Shown one piece after another: positions 51,616 through 60,674 of a stretch of DNA of 64,000 bases; positions within the stretch are counted from its first letter, which is position 1, and the number at the start of each line of letters is the position of its first letter. The stretch lies in contig CALWSF010000007.1 of NCBI GenBank assembly GCA_944384125.1, positions 19,908 to 83,907 on the forward strand, given 5' to 3'. Source of the DNA: an uncultured Lachnospiraceae bacterium (GTDB lineage Bacteria; Bacillota; Clostridia; Lachnospirales; Lachnospiraceae). The notes under the pieces are model-generated. The model worked only from the letters and a program-made list of their open reading frames with translations, made no database searches and was not told the DNA's origin. The translations under genes were made by a program, and so were the position numbers.

Positions 51616-52263
51616 ATGCGTGCGGAGCTTGACAGACAGCTTAAACATCTTGAGGATGCCCTTTTGGATATGGGCTCCATGTGTCAGCAGGCAATTTCCT
51701 TTTCGGGGGCAGTGCTGATGAATAATGATCCGCAGCTGCGGGGACAGGTGGCAGAGCTGGAAATTGAAATTGAGAAAAAGGATCGGGAGATTGAAAAGCT
51801 GTGTACGGGTCTGATTCTGCGACAGAGCCCGGTGGCCGGCGATCTCCGGTTTGTCTCTGTTGCACTGAAAATTGTAGCGGATATGGAGAGGATAGGAGAT
51901 CAGGCGGAAGATATCGCGGAGCTGGCAGATTATATTTCAGAAAAACCGCTGGTAACGGAAAGCCGCCTGTCAGATATCTGCTGTGCAGTTTCCACGATGG
52001 TAACAGAAAGCATTGAGGCCATGGTAAAGAAGGATCTGTACCTGGCCAGGAAAGTTATTGGGGATGATGATCGGGTAGACAACCTTTTTAATGCCATAAA
52101 GAATAAGCTGGTAGGGCTGATGCGTGAGAATAGAACGGAGCCTCAGGAGATTATTGATCTTCTTATGGCTGCGAAATATTATGAACGTGTGGGCAATCAT
52201 GCTGTTAACATAGCTGCAGGTGTGGAATATTTTATCACAGGGGAGTATGTAAGAACACTGTGA
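51616..52263 (+). CDS. phoU: PhoU-family protein, copy 2
   Basis: 215 aa, same architecture with ERIGDQAEDIAE and ERVGNHAVNIAA; the second motif has Asn in place of the first copy's Asp (GNH against ADH), which may change metal binding. N-terminal LDRQLKHLEDALLDMG is typical. AGGAGG lies 9 nt before the ATG. Retained as a tandem pair, so division of labour (Pst control against PhoR control) is plausible but unproven. Confidence 0.93.
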   Translation: MRAELDRQLKHLEDALLDMGSMCQQAISFSGAVLMNNDPQLRGQVAELEIEIEKKDREIEKLCTGLILRQSPVAGDLRFVSVALKIVADMERIGDQAEDIAELADYISEKPLVTESRLSDICCAVSTMVTESIEAMVKKDLYLARKVIGDDDRVDNLFNAIKNKLVGLMRENRTEPQEIIDLLMAAKYYERVGNHAVNIAAGVEYFITGEYVRTL

Positions 52264-52388
52264 CGGGAGAATCGGGGAGAGGTGTGGAGCTGATTCTTTT
52301 TCGCACCGGAGCAGATCACAGTCATATGAAGATTTTCTGCTGTATATGATGGTAGTGAGAAGAGTGTTCAGAGCCGCAGAGGATGCAT

Positions 52389-52994
52389 ATGCAACAGTTT
52401 ATTATGGAGATAATGGATCGCTTTGGATATATGGGAATTTTTCTGCTGATCCTGACGGAAAACCTGTTTCCGCCCATTCCTTCAGAGCTGATTCTCACAT
52501 TTGGGGGTTTTATGACGACGTATACGGGAATGTGTGTTCCCGGAGTAATAGCTGCTTCGACAGCCGGTTCACTGGCGGGAGCGGTTATTTTGTATTATGC
52601 GGGCCGGCTTATACCGGCGGAAAAGCTGCGCGCCATTCTGGAGGGAAGGTGGGGAAAAAATCTCCATTTTCAGTCAGAGGATGTGCGGGATGCTGAAAAA
52701 TGGTTTGATACGAGAGGGAAAGGAACCGTTTTTTTCTGCCGTTTTGTTCCTATAATCAGGAGCCTGATTTCAATTCCTGCGGGGATGGGAGGAATGAGAA
52801 TGGGGCCGTTTCTCATCCTGACAGCAGCAGGGAGTTTGCTGTGGAACACGGCACTCGTATCAGCAGGGGCAATTATGGGGGCATCATGGGAAAAAGTTCT
52901 TGATTTGCTCCGGGCATATTCGGATGCAGCTATACTTGGCATAGGAGCAGTGGCTCTTGCAGGGAGTATCCTGTATTTTGGGAAGATAAAATAG
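52389..52994 (+). CDS. DedA-family membrane protein
   Basis: 201-aa membrane protein of the DedA/SNARE-associated family. ENLFPPIPSELILTFGG carries the conserved acidic and Pro residues, and FCRFVPIIRSLISIPAGMGGM the family's conserved Arg-Pro block. Recent work links this family to undecaprenyl-phosphate or lipid translocation and to membrane potential. ATG 52389 is chosen because AGAGG (52378-52382) leaves 6 nt. Follows phoU copy 2 by 125 nt and is likely separate. Confidence 0.9.
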   Translation: MQQFIMEIMDRFGYMGIFLLILTENLFPPIPSELILTFGGFMTTYTGMCVPGVIAASTAGSLAGAVILYYAGRLIPAEKLRAILEGRWGKNLHFQSEDVRDAEKWFDTRGKGTVFFCRFVPIIRSLISIPAGMGGMRMGPFLILTAAGSLLWNTALVSAGAIMGASWEKVLDLLRAYSDAAILGIGAVALAGSILYFGKIK

Positions 52995-53006
52995 GCACAG
53001 TTTTTA

Positions 53007-53909
53007 TCAGAACTGTGCCTTTCGATAATATATCATCTTATCTCTTACTTCCATTGCGGCGCGTCCGGTGGTAACAAGATCTTCCAGATAAGGATACAGG
53101 TGGCGTTCCTGACGGATAAGCTGGTCAGCTGCGCCTATATGCATGTCCAGAAACACACGGCTTGCCTGGTAAAACTGATCACGTGTCATCGGCGTTGTCA
53201 GAAGTTCACAGAGCTCGTCGAGCCGCCGCAGAATCAGTGCCCTGTTTTTTTCAGACAGTTCCTGTATGTCGCCCTCAACGGGACCTGTGTGGGAAAAAAT
53301 CCAGTGCCGGTAGGGCAGAGATGCAATTTTTTCTTTGCTGGCAAGATCCAGGCGGACATGGTCGCAGTATGGAAGTTTAACATGGCGCAGCACACGCTCT
53401 GTAAGCAGAATATCTCCTCCAAAGCATACGTCATCGGGAGTGACAACTGCAATGTGATCAAATGAATGCCCCGGAAGGTGGTAAATGCGCAGGGAAATTC
53501 CACACAGAGAGATTTCTGTTTCTTCCGGAAGAATAAGGCGGTCAACCTGGCAGATCTGGAATCGGTCAATGGATATCTGTTCCTCCCGGGAGCGGCCGAA
53601 ATAATTTGTGTACCGGTCAAGGGCCGCCTTGGAGGAAGCCAGGGCAGCTTCGGCTAACGGCATGGCCAGAGGGATGCCAAAATGTTTCCGGAGCCGCTTG
53701 CTGTTTCCGTGATGATCCAGATGTGCATGGGACACAATCAGAGCGGCCGGCTCAAGATGTGAATCTCTGAGAGCAGAAATCAGTTCATCATATTCCTTTG
53801 AGTAGCCGTTGTCAATGAGAATACATTTGTTGCCGTCAAAGCGGTAAACGCCGATGGCAGTTTTTCCTGTGAGGCAGAACGTGCTGCCGGTAATATGAGT
53901 CAGTTTCAT
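53007..53909 (-). CDS. MBL-fold metallohydrolase
   Basis: 300 aa. Metal motif HAHLDHHG (His61, His63, Asp65, His66), then PGHSFDHI and a conserved FGGDILL with the bridging aspartate. Glyoxalase II-like arrangement with a C-terminal helical region (about 220-300) of its own. Substrate unknown; could be a thioester or lactone hydrolase. Start at 53909 is preferred because GGAG lies 9 nt upstream, whereas the GTG at 53924 overlaps it. Confidence 0.85.
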   Translation of the reverse strand: MKLTHITGSTFCLTGKTAIGVYRFDGNKCILIDNGYSKEYDELISALRDSHLEPAALIVSHAHLDHHGNSKRLRKHFGIPLAMPLAEAALASSKAALDRYTNYFGRSREEQISIDRFQICQVDRLILPEETEISLCGISLRIYHLPGHSFDHIAVVTPDDVCFGGDILLTERVLRHVKLPYCDHVRLDLASKEKIASLPYRHWIFSHTGPVEGDIQELSEKNRALILRRLDELCELLTTPMTRDQFYQASRVFLDMHIGAADQLIRQERHLYPYLEDLVTTGRAAMEVRDKMIYYRKAQF

Positions 53910-53983
53910 AAAATTAAACTCCACTTTCTGATGGGGGTATCTGTTTCAGGATGTTCTGAACGGGTGTCGGTATGAAACAAAAT

Positions 53984-54020
53984 AAGAGAGTGTTTCCCGG
54001 GGGAAGTCACTCTCTTTTTA
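53984..54020. terminator. bidirectional terminator between tRNA-Arg and the MBL gene
   Basis: AAGAGAGTG (53984-53992) pairs with CACTCTCTT (54008-54016) around a GC-containing loop, flanked by T-runs on the plus strand (TTTTTA) and a T-rich stretch on the minus strand. Confidence 0.75.
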
Positions 54021-54021
54021 A

Positions 54022-54093
54022 TGCGTCTGATAGGAATCGAACCTACGCCTCAGGCTCCGGAGGCCGGCGCTCTATCCACTGAGCTACAGACGC
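54022..54093 (-). tRNA. tRNA-Arg (anticodon CCG)
   Basis: Minus-strand cloverleaf: acceptor GCGTCTG/CAGACGC with discriminator A, D-arm GCTC/GAGC, anticodon loop CTCCGGA giving CCG, T-arm GTAGG-TTCGATT-CCTAT. The anticodon stem CCGGC/GCCTG has one C-T mismatch at the second pair (28-42). CCA is not encoded. CCG reads the CGG codon. Confidence 0.9.
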
Positions 54094-54151
54094 ATCTCCA
54101 TTATTCTACTATATTTTGTTTCTGTTTGCAAGGACTTTTACGGAAGTTTTG

Positions 54152-54180
54152 TTGCTTTTTTTTTTGTATTTTGTTAGAAT
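54152..54180 (+). promoter_or_regulatory. promoter upstream of the 54290 gene
   Basis: TTGCTT (54152-54157), 17 nt of mostly T, TAGAAT (54175-54180) with TG two bases before. The leader of about 100 nt has no obvious riboswitch. Confidence 0.45.
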
Positions 54181-54289
54181 AAAGCAGAATATACGTAAGG
54201 TACAAAAATAGCACAGGATGGCTTCACAGCCGGCTGAAAGCCTGCAGTGAAGAGACTTTCAGGTAATAAATGGGCGGAGGTGAGGATAC

Positions 54290-55066
54290 TTGGGAAAAAG
54301 CAGAAAAAAGCAGACGGGAGACAGGAATACGATGACGGATCGGGAGATGCGGCGTTATGTGTTTCTGCTTCTGATTCCCGGAATTGTTATTCTGGTGGCT
54401 GTTACTGTCCTTATCTCGGGCGCCCTCGGCAAAAGTTCGCCGGGGGCGGCTTCTTCCCAAACGCAGCGCGGGTCGATACAGACGCTGGATCCGGAGGAAA
54501 TGCCGGTCATTGAACCGGATACAAAACAGTATTTTCAGGATTTCGGAGGAAGTATACTGACACGGGACGGCGAAGAGGCGGTTACCCGTCTGATGGAGCA
54601 GTATTTTCAGTCTATTACAGACTGTGACATGGAGACTTTTCTGAATCTTTTTACCTCCCGGGATATGAGTGAGGAAGAAAAATTTCGCAGAGAATTTGAA
54701 CAGCAGAAACAGTATATTGAAGTATATCAGAATATATCCTGCTATACAACCCCGGGAATTGAGGACGGGGAATTTGCGGCTTATGTGTACTATGAAATCC
54801 GATATCTGGGAGTGGAGACACCGGCTCCGGGTCTGGTCCGCATTTACGCCGTCCCCTGTGAGGATGGTCAGTACCGTATCTATGACGGCGAGATAAGTGA
54901 AGAGCTCTCTGAATATCTGGAACAGCTTTCTGAAAATGAGGATGTGCGCCTGCTGAGCAGTCAGGTGGATCAGCAGATGGCCGCGGCGATGGAGGCGGAT
55001 CCGGCGCTTAAGGAGCGAGTTGAGTTTATGAAAAACGGTCCTGCATATATGCAGGAGGAACCCTGA
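54290..55066 (+). CDS. single-pass membrane protein of unknown function
   Basis: 258 aa. A basic N-terminus (GKSRKKQTGDRNT) precedes one membrane helix (about 24-46), then a Ser/Pro linker and an acidic extracellular domain (about 75-240) rich in Glu, Gln and Tyr. The stretch around DGEEAVTRLMEQYFQSITDCDMETF could form a small NTF2-like fold, but I recognise no named family. TTG 54290 is taken as start since GGAGGT lies 8 nt upstream; ATG 54332 is an alternative that would remove 14 residues. Lies upstream of queA, 38 nt away. Confidence 0.7.
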   Translation: MGKSRKKQTGDRNTMTDREMRRYVFLLLIPGIVILVAVTVLISGALGKSSPGAASSQTQRGSIQTLDPEEMPVIEPDTKQYFQDFGGSILTRDGEEAVTRLMEQYFQSITDCDMETFLNLFTSRDMSEEEKFRREFEQQKQYIEVYQNISCYTTPGIEDGEFAAYVYYEIRYLGVETPAPGLVRIYAVPCEDGQYRIYDGEISEELSEYLEQLSENEDVRLLSSQVDQQMAAAMEADPALKERVEFMKNGPAYMQEEP

Positions 55067-55104
55067 TTTTAAACAGGTCAAAATGATGAAAAAGAGGCGA
55101 TACC

Positions 55105-56130
55105 ATGGATGTAAAGGATTTTTATTATGATTTGCCGCAGGAACTGATTGCGCAGGACCCCCTGGAGGATCGTGCTTCGTCCAGACTGCTGGTGCTGGAC
55201 AAAAAGACAGGGGAGATGGAGCACAGAAGTTTCAGGGATATTTTAACATATTTAAAAAGTGGAGATTGCCTGGTTATAAATGATACCAAGGTTATTCCGG
55301 CACGGCTTATCGGGAGCCGGGAGGAAACCGGAGCAAAAATAGAGGTGCTTTTACTGAAGCGCAGGGAAAAGGATGTCTGGGAGACTCTTGTAAAACCGGG
55401 GAAAAAAGCCCGGGTGGGGACTGTCATACATTTTGGGGACGGTCTTCTTACCGGTACGGTAACAGACGTAGTGGAAGAGGGGAACAGGCTGATACGGTTT
55501 TCCTATGAGGGGATTTTTGAGGAGGTTCTGGACAGGCTGGGTCAGATGCCGCTTCCTCCTTATATTACCCACCAGCTGAAGGACAAAAACCGTTATCAGA
55601 CTGTGTATGCAAAGCATGAGGGTTCGGCGGCGGCTCCCACGGCGGGGCTTCATTTTACGCAGGAGCTTCTGCGGGAGATAGAGGAAAAGGGTGTGAGAAT
55701 AGCCCGGATTACGCTTCATGTGGGACTGGGAACGTTTCGTCCTGTCAAGGTGGAAAACGTGCAGGATCACCATATGCATTCCGAGTACTATGAGATAAGC
55801 CCGGAAGCAGCGGAAATTATTAATCAGACAAAGAAAAACGGAGGCCGTATCATCTGTGTCGGCACAACGAGCTGCCGTACCATTGAGTCTGCGGCGGATG
55901 AAAACGGTGTACTGAATCCCGGCAATGGCTGGACGGATATTTTTATTTATCCGGGATACAGATTTAAAATTCTGGACTGTCTGATTACTAATTTCCATCT
56001 TCCGGAATCGACACTTGTCATGCTTGTGTCTGCGCTGGCAGGAAGGGAGCATATTCTGAATGCCTATGAGGAGGCAATCCGTCAGCGCTATCGCTTTTTC
56101 AGTTTTGGAGATGCAATGTTCATAAAGTAG
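55105..56130 (+). CDS. queA: S-adenosylmethionine:tRNA ribosyltransferase-isomerase
   Basis: Transfers the ribosyl part of SAM to preQ1-tRNA to give epoxyqueuosine. Motifs: [24 protein letters not shown] (in parts), [18 protein letters not shown], the [10 protein letters not shown] active-site block and the C-terminal [15 protein letters not shown]. 341 aa. GAGGCG precedes the ATG. It heads the queA-rluF-ligA cluster and completes, with tgt at 13327, two steps of the queuosine pathway in this window. Confidence 0.97.
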   Translation: MDVKDFYYDLPQELIAQDPLEDRASSRLLVLDKKTGEMEHRSFRDILTYLKSGDCLVINDTKVIPARLIGSREETGAKIEVLLLKRREKDVWETLVKPGKKARVGTVIHFGDGLLTGTVTDVVEEGNRLIRFSYEGIFEEVLDRLGQMPLPPYITHQLKDKNRYQTVYAKHEGSAAAPTAGLHFTQELLREIEEKGVRIARITLHVGLGTFRPVKVENVQDHHMHSEYYEISPEAAEIINQTKKNGGRIICVGTTSCRTIESAADENGVLNPGNGWTDIFIYPGYRFKILDCLITNFHLPESTLVMLVSALAGREHILNAYEEAIRQRYRFFSFGDAMFIK

Positions 56131-56175
56131 AGACAGGATATCTGCAGCGCGTGGAGGGAGTATCTGAAGGCGGAG

Positions 56176-57000
56176 ATGGGATATACAGGGAATAAGAATG
56201 GAGCCGGGAACGCAAATCCGGCAAAAGATGACAGAAACGGTTCTCTTCGGCTGAATAAGTTTTTAAGTGCATCGGGAATCTGTTCACGCAGAGAGGCGGA
56301 TCGTCTTATTGCGGAGGGAAAGGTTTTCATAGATGGAAAAGCGGCCGGGATGGGAGACAAGGTCATGCCGGGACAGTCGGTAGTCTGTGACGGGAAGAAA
56401 GTGGAGGGAAGGGATTGTCCTGTGCTTCTGGCAGTCAATAAGCCGCGGGGGATTGTCTGTACCACTTCCGATCGGGATCGGGCACAGAATATCGTGGAAT
56501 TTGTCGGTTATCCGGTGCGCATCTATCCGGTGGGGCGTCTGGATAAGGATTCGGAGGGACTGATCCTTATGACGAATGAAGGGGAACTGGTAAACCGGAT
56601 TCTCCGTGCCCGAAACCATCATGAGAAAGAATATCTGGTCTGGGTGGATCGCCCGGTAACGCCGGAATTTTTAAGAAAGATGGAGAGCGGAGTAGCGATT
56701 CTTGATACGGTCACGAGGCCGTGCCGGGCAGAAAAAACAGGGGAGAAAAGCTTTCGCATAGTTCTGACGCAGGGGCTTAACCGCCAGATCCGCAGAATGT
56801 GTGAAGCTCTCGGGTATCATGTATGCAGACTTAAAAGAGTGCGCATATTGAATATCGAGCTGGGCGGTCTGGAGACGGGCCGTTTCCGCGAAGTCACGGA
56901 AAAAGAAAGGAGAGAGCTGGAGGCTCTCTTGGAGGAGAAAAAAGATGGAAGAGAAGGACATTCTGGCCGGAAAAGTAGAGAGAATCCGCAGTCTCGTTGA
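56176..57000 (+). CDS. RluB/RluF-type pseudouridine synthase
   Basis: 274 aa. An N-terminal S4 RNA-binding domain (about 26-80, RLNKFLSASGICSRREADRLI in part) precedes a pseudouridine synthase domain with catalytic Asp in GRLDKDSEG (about 118-126) and TQGLNRQIRRMC. Resembles RluF, which modifies 23S rRNA position 2604; RluB is the alternative. The charged tail (DGREGHSGRKSRENPQSR) is encoded in the overlap with ligA (56 bp). The ATG directly abuts GGAG, so the exact start is uncertain. Confidence 0.88.
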   Translation: MGYTGNKNGAGNANPAKDDRNGSLRLNKFLSASGICSRREADRLIAEGKVFIDGKAAGMGDKVMPGQSVVCDGKKVEGRDCPVLLAVNKPRGIVCTTSDRDRAQNIVEFVGYPVRIYPVGRLDKDSEGLILMTNEGELVNRILRARNHHEKEYLVWVDRPVTPEFLRKMESGVAILDTVTRPCRAEKTGEKSFRIVLTQGLNRQIRRMCEALGYHVCRLKRVRILNIELGGLETGRFREVTEKERRELEALLEEKKDGREGHSGRKSRENPQSR

Positions 57001-58936
57001 AATGCTGCGTGCAGCAGGACGGGCGTATTACCAGGAGAGCCGGGAGATCATGAGTAATTATGAGTATGATCGCCTTTATGATGAGCTTCTGGAACTTGAG
57101 AAAGAGACGGGGGTTGTCCTCGCTTCCAGTCCCACTCAGAATGTGGGATATGAGGTGGTCAGCAGCCTCCCCAAGGAGCGGCATGAAAGTCCCATGCTTT
57201 CTCTTAATAAGACCAAAAGTGTGGACGAACTGGCCGAGTGGCTGGGAGATCAGAAGGGGCTTCTTTCCTGGAAGTTGGACGGGCTGACGATTGTTCTGAC
57301 GTATGAGGACGGCATGCTTAAAAAAGCGGTAACCCGCGGAAACGGGGAAGAGGGGGAGGTAATCACAAACAATGCAAAGGCATTTGTCAATGTGCCTCTT
57401 CAGATTTCCTATAAGGGAGAACTGGTGCTTCGGGGAGAGGCAGTCATAACCTATTCTGATTTCCGGCGCATCAATGAGGAGATAGAAGATGTGGATGCGC
57501 GGTATAAAAACCCGCGAAATCTGTGCAGTGGTTCTGTGCGTCAGCTGAACAGCGCGATTACCGCACAGAGAAATGTCCGGTTCTATGCGTTCAGCCTTGT
57601 GAGGGCGGAAGGCGTGGAATTTAATAATTCCAGGAAACGCCAGTTTGAATGGCTTTCCGGTCAGGGATTCGATGTGGTCGAGTACAGGGAGGTAACGGCA
57701 GCCGGACTTCCGGAAGCAGTAAAGGCTTTCTCGGGGGCCATAGATAAAAATGATACGCCTTCTGACGGCCTGGTGCTTCTGTATGATGATATTGCCTATG
57801 GTCAGTCTCTTGGAAGGACGGCGAAATTTCCCAGGGACTCCATCGCATTCAAGTGGGCGGATGAACTTCAGGAGACGACACTCAAATATATCGAGTGGAG
57901 CGCTTCCAGGACAGGCCTTATCAATCCTGTAGCCGTTTTTGAACCTGTGGAGTTGGAGGGAACAACGGTAAGCCGGGCCAGTGTTCACAATATCAGTATC
58001 ATGGAGTCTCTTGAGTTGGGGGCCGGAGATCGGATAACCGTCTACAAAGCGAATATGATCATTCCCCAGATAGAGGAGAATCTGACCCGCAGCGGAGTGC
58101 GTGACATTCCGAAGGAGTGCCCGGTCTGCGGGGGAAGGACAGAGATAAGAAGTGTCAATGAAGTAAAATCGCTCTACTGTACCAATCCGGACTGTCAGGC
58201 AAAGAGAATCAAGAGTTTTACCCTGTTTGCCAGCCGTGATGCGCTGAATATAGCAGGACTTTCCGAGGCGACTCTGGAAAAGTTTATCGGGGTGGGACTG
58301 ATACATGAGTATGCGGATATCTTCCATCTGGATCGCCATGAGGATGTGATTGTTTCCATGGACGGATTCGGGCAGAAATCCTTTGATAATCTTGTTGCAG
58401 CGGCAAAAAAAGCGTCAGATACAACACTTTCCCGTGTGGTTTACAGTCTGGGGATTGCCGGTATAGGACTGGCCAACGCGAAAATGATCTGCCGTCACTT
58501 TAAAAATGATTTTGAGGCTATGCGCCATGCCGGAAAAGACGAACTGACTGAGATTGACGGAATCGGGGAAGTTCTGGCAGATGCCTGGATTGACTTTTTT
58601 TTAGATGAGAAAAACAACCTGACGGTGGATCATCTTCTTGCCGAGCTCCATATTCAGGCTGAGACGGAGGATGACGATCAGGGAAAAGCCAGATTTGCCG
58701 GCATGAATTTTGTGGTCACCGGCTCTGTGGAGCATTTTAAAAACCGAAAAGAACTGCAGGAAGTCATAGAGGCACAGGGCGGTAAGGTTACAGCCAGCGT
58801 TACATCGAAAACAAATTATCTTATTAATAATGATGTAAATTCTTCCTCTTCAAAAAATAAAAAGGCCCGGGAGCTGGGAATTCCCATTCTCTCGGAGGAA
58901 GCGTTTCTGGAGCTTTTAAACGGGGAAGAACAGTAA
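56945..58936 (+). CDS. ligA: NAD+-dependent DNA ligase
   Basis: 663 aa. Ia and nucleotidyltransferase domains hold active-site Lys110 (SWKLDGLT), then an OB domain, a Cys4 zinc finger (CPVCGG ... CTNPDC), HhH repeats and a C-terminal BRCT domain (about 580-660). Several motifs differ from usual LigA: AKFPRDSIAFKWADE replaces the usual AIAYKFP block, and VEWSASRTGLINPVA the VGRTG block. Length and all catalytic elements are preserved. The ATG lies 56 bp inside the upstream gene. Confidence 0.93.
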   Translation: MEEKDILAGKVERIRSLVEMLRAAGRAYYQESREIMSNYEYDRLYDELLELEKETGVVLASSPTQNVGYEVVSSLPKERHESPMLSLNKTKSVDELAEWLGDQKGLLSWKLDGLTIVLTYEDGMLKKAVTRGNGEEGEVITNNAKAFVNVPLQISYKGELVLRGEAVITYSDFRRINEEIEDVDARYKNPRNLCSGSVRQLNSAITAQRNVRFYAFSLVRAEGVEFNNSRKRQFEWLSGQGFDVVEYREVTAAGLPEAVKAFSGAIDKNDTPSDGLVLLYDDIAYGQSLGRTAKFPRDSIAFKWADELQETTLKYIEWSASRTGLINPVAVFEPVELEGTTVSRASVHNISIMESLELGAGDRITVYKANMIIPQIEENLTRSGVRDIPKECPVCGGRTEIRSVNEVKSLYCTNPDCQAKRIKSFTLFASRDALNIAGLSEATLEKFIGVGLIHEYADIFHLDRHEDVIVSMDGFGQKSFDNLVAAAKKASDTTLSRVVYSLGIAGIGLANAKMICRHFKNDFEAMRHAGKDELTEIDGIGEVLADAWIDFFLDEKNNLTVDHLLAELHIQAETEDDDQGKARFAGMNFVVTGSVEHFKNRKELQEVIEAQGGKVTASVTSKTNYLINNDVNSSSSKNKKARELGIPILSEEAFLELLNGEEQ

Positions 58937-58976
58937 CCAGCAGACAATGAATAACAGATGAAAAGAGGGAACGAAA

Positions 58977-59894
58977 ATGCCGATAAAAATACAGAAGGAT
59001 CTGCCGGCCAGAGCGGTTTTGGAGTCGGAAAATATATTTGTCATGGACGAGGAGAGAGCGCTGAGTCAGGATATCCGTCCGCTGGAGATCCTGATTCTGA
59101 ATCTGATGCCTATCAAAGAGGATACGGAAACACAGCTTCTGCGGGCGCTGTCAAACACTCCGCTTCAGGTGGACTGTACTTTTCTTATGCTCTCCTCCCA
59201 TACGTCGAAAAACACTTCCGCCAGTCATCTGAATAAGTTTTATGTGACTTTTGATGAGATACGCCGGAACCGGTATGACGGAATGATTATTACGGGAGCT
59301 CCTGTGGAAAACATGGAGTATGAGGAGATCAATTACTGGGAAGAACTGACGCAGATGATGGAATGGAGCAAGAAGCACGTAACATCCACTCTTCATATCT
59401 GCTGGGGAGCGCAGGCAGGCCTTTATTACCATTATGGTATTCCCAAGTATCCCAGAAAGAGTAAGCTGTCCGGCATTTACGAGCACCATGTTCTGGATCG
59501 GAAGGTGCCGCTTGTCAGAAGTCTTGATGATTATTTTTACTGCCCCCATTCCCGTTATACAGAGGTGCGAGAAGAGGATATAAATAAGCATCCGGAACTT
59601 CAGATCCTGGCAAAGTCCCCGGAGGCGGGAGTATTTCTTGTTATGAGCCGGGACGGGAAACAGATTTTCATGCAGGGACATCCGGAATACGATCGGATGA
59701 CTTTAAATAATGAGTACCACCGTGATCTGAAAAAAGGCTTAAATCCGGCGGTTCCGTGCAACTATTATGAAGACAACGATCCCTTTTCCATGCCGGTATT
59801 AAAGTGGCGGAATATGGCCAACACGCTTTATTCCAACTGGCTCAATTATTATGTATACCAGGTAACGCCGTATCTGCTGGAGCAGGATGAGTAA
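58977..59894 (+). CDS. metA: homoserine O-acyltransferase (probably acetyl)
   Basis: Acylates homoserine in methionine synthesis. 305 aa of the MetA fold with catalytic Cys142 (HICWGAQAG), His in MQGHPEYD and Glu after it. Residue 111 is Glu (APVENMEYEE); in characterised MetA proteins Glu at this site gives acetyl-CoA, and Gly succinyl-CoA preference, so acetylation is predicted. Starts 41 nt after ligA, with its own AGAGGG site. No SAM riboswitch is visible upstream. An intrinsic terminator follows. Confidence 0.95.
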   Translation: MPIKIQKDLPARAVLESENIFVMDEERALSQDIRPLEILILNLMPIKEDTETQLLRALSNTPLQVDCTFLMLSSHTSKNTSASHLNKFYVTFDEIRRNRYDGMIITGAPVENMEYEEINYWEELTQMMEWSKKHVTSTLHICWGAQAGLYYHYGIPKYPRKSKLSGIYEHHVLDRKVPLVRSLDDYFYCPHSRYTEVREEDINKHPELQILAKSPEAGVFLVMSRDGKQIFMQGHPEYDRMTLNNEYHRDLKKGLNPAVPCNYYEDNDPFSMPVLKWRNMANTLYSNWLNYYVYQVTPYLLEQDE

Positions 59895-59938
59895 AAGACA
59901 CGAAAAATCAGGGCCGGTTGGGCGCTGTAAAGATGAAG

Positions 59939-59975
59939 AATCCGCTGCTGCTTTTTTAGCAATGGCGGATTTTTT
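59939..59975 (+). terminator. intrinsic terminator after metA
   Basis: AATCCGC (59939-59945) pairs with GCGGATT (59965-59971), with an inner TGCT/AGCA stem and a T-run to 59975. Confidence 0.85.
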
Positions 59976-60013
59976 AAACCAGAATTTTAAGAAAAAAGGA
60001 GAAAACGACGGAT

Positions 60014-60505
60014 ATGGAGATTATTTCAAAAAAGGAATCAATTCCGACATTTGACACGGATATAATTGCTGTTAAACATATTGAATACTATCCCGGCGGC
60101 GGCATATACGATGAAGCGCAGATTACCCCAGAGCTAATCGGAAAAATTCTGGCGGAAGTACCGCAGGGAATCAGTATTTATCTGTTTTTAGACCCTTACG
60201 GGGAATGTGACTGGATGGAGGTGCTATCAGACGGCGAATGGCTGTCACTCGGGTGTTCCTTTGACCGCAACGGCGAATATCATAATTATTATACTTATAA
60301 TTCAGCCTATGCTGATACCGCTGAGATGATAAATAAATTTAATTATTCCGATAAAAGCACTTGGACTTCTTTGGAGAGCGGCGGACAGTCTCCTGTTCCC
60401 AAAATGGAGGCAATCACAGATATGGAAAACGGTGTAAAGGCGGTGGAGTATTTTATTCATGCAGGGGAGCTGTATCCGGGAATTGACTGGGCCCATCAGC
60501 TTTAA
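60014..60505 (+). CDS. Imm1-like immunity protein, orphan
   Basis: 163-aa acidic soluble protein. The N-terminal HIEYYPGGG, a central GEWLSLG strand and the C-terminal AVEYFIHAGELYPGIDW match the pattern of Imm1 immunity proteins (strand, WxxxG, and a final helix with an invariant Trp). Imm1 proteins neutralise polymorphic toxins; none is encoded beside it. The codons are more A/T-rich than in metA. An AAAGGAG site lies 8 nt before the ATG. The next gene is 170 nt away with its own promoter. The family match is by eye. Confidence 0.55.
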   Translation: MEIISKKESIPTFDTDIIAVKHIEYYPGGGIYDEAQITPELIGKILAEVPQGISIYLFLDPYGECDWMEVLSDGEWLSLGCSFDRNGEYHNYYTYNSAYADTAEMINKFNYSDKSTWTSLESGGQSPVPKMEAITDMENGVKAVEYFIHAGELYPGIDWAHQL

Positions 60506-60592
60506 TTCTGAAAAACCGTGAGCTGCTGTGGAACGGGAAGAACCGGTCTGTATCAGAGGTTCTGATTCGTGCCCAGTGGGCAGTCAGGAATG

Positions 60593-60648
60593 TTGACACT
60601 GTCTTCAGGGCTCAACTATAATTTTAATAGATAGAAGTATGGTTGAGC
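60593..60648 (+). promoter_or_regulatory. consensus promoter with flanking inverted repeat
   Basis: TTGACA (60593-60598), 18 nt, TATAAT (60617-60622): exact consensus hexamers. The -10 and start site lie between the arms of an inverted repeat GCTCAAC (60610-60616) and GTTGAGC (60642-60648), which could bind a repressor; as RNA it cannot form from this promoter. Drives the 630-aa gene. Confidence 0.6.
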
Positions 60649-60674
60649 GTGCAAAATGAAGAGGAGAAGTGTTT

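Noticed and set aside
52346-52696. Second frame within the dedA gene
   Set aside because: It lacks a ribosome-binding site and the overlapping DedA frame is a clear family member.
58937-58976. SAM riboswitch or T-box upstream of metA
   Set aside because: Only 41 nt separate metA from ligA, too short for either.
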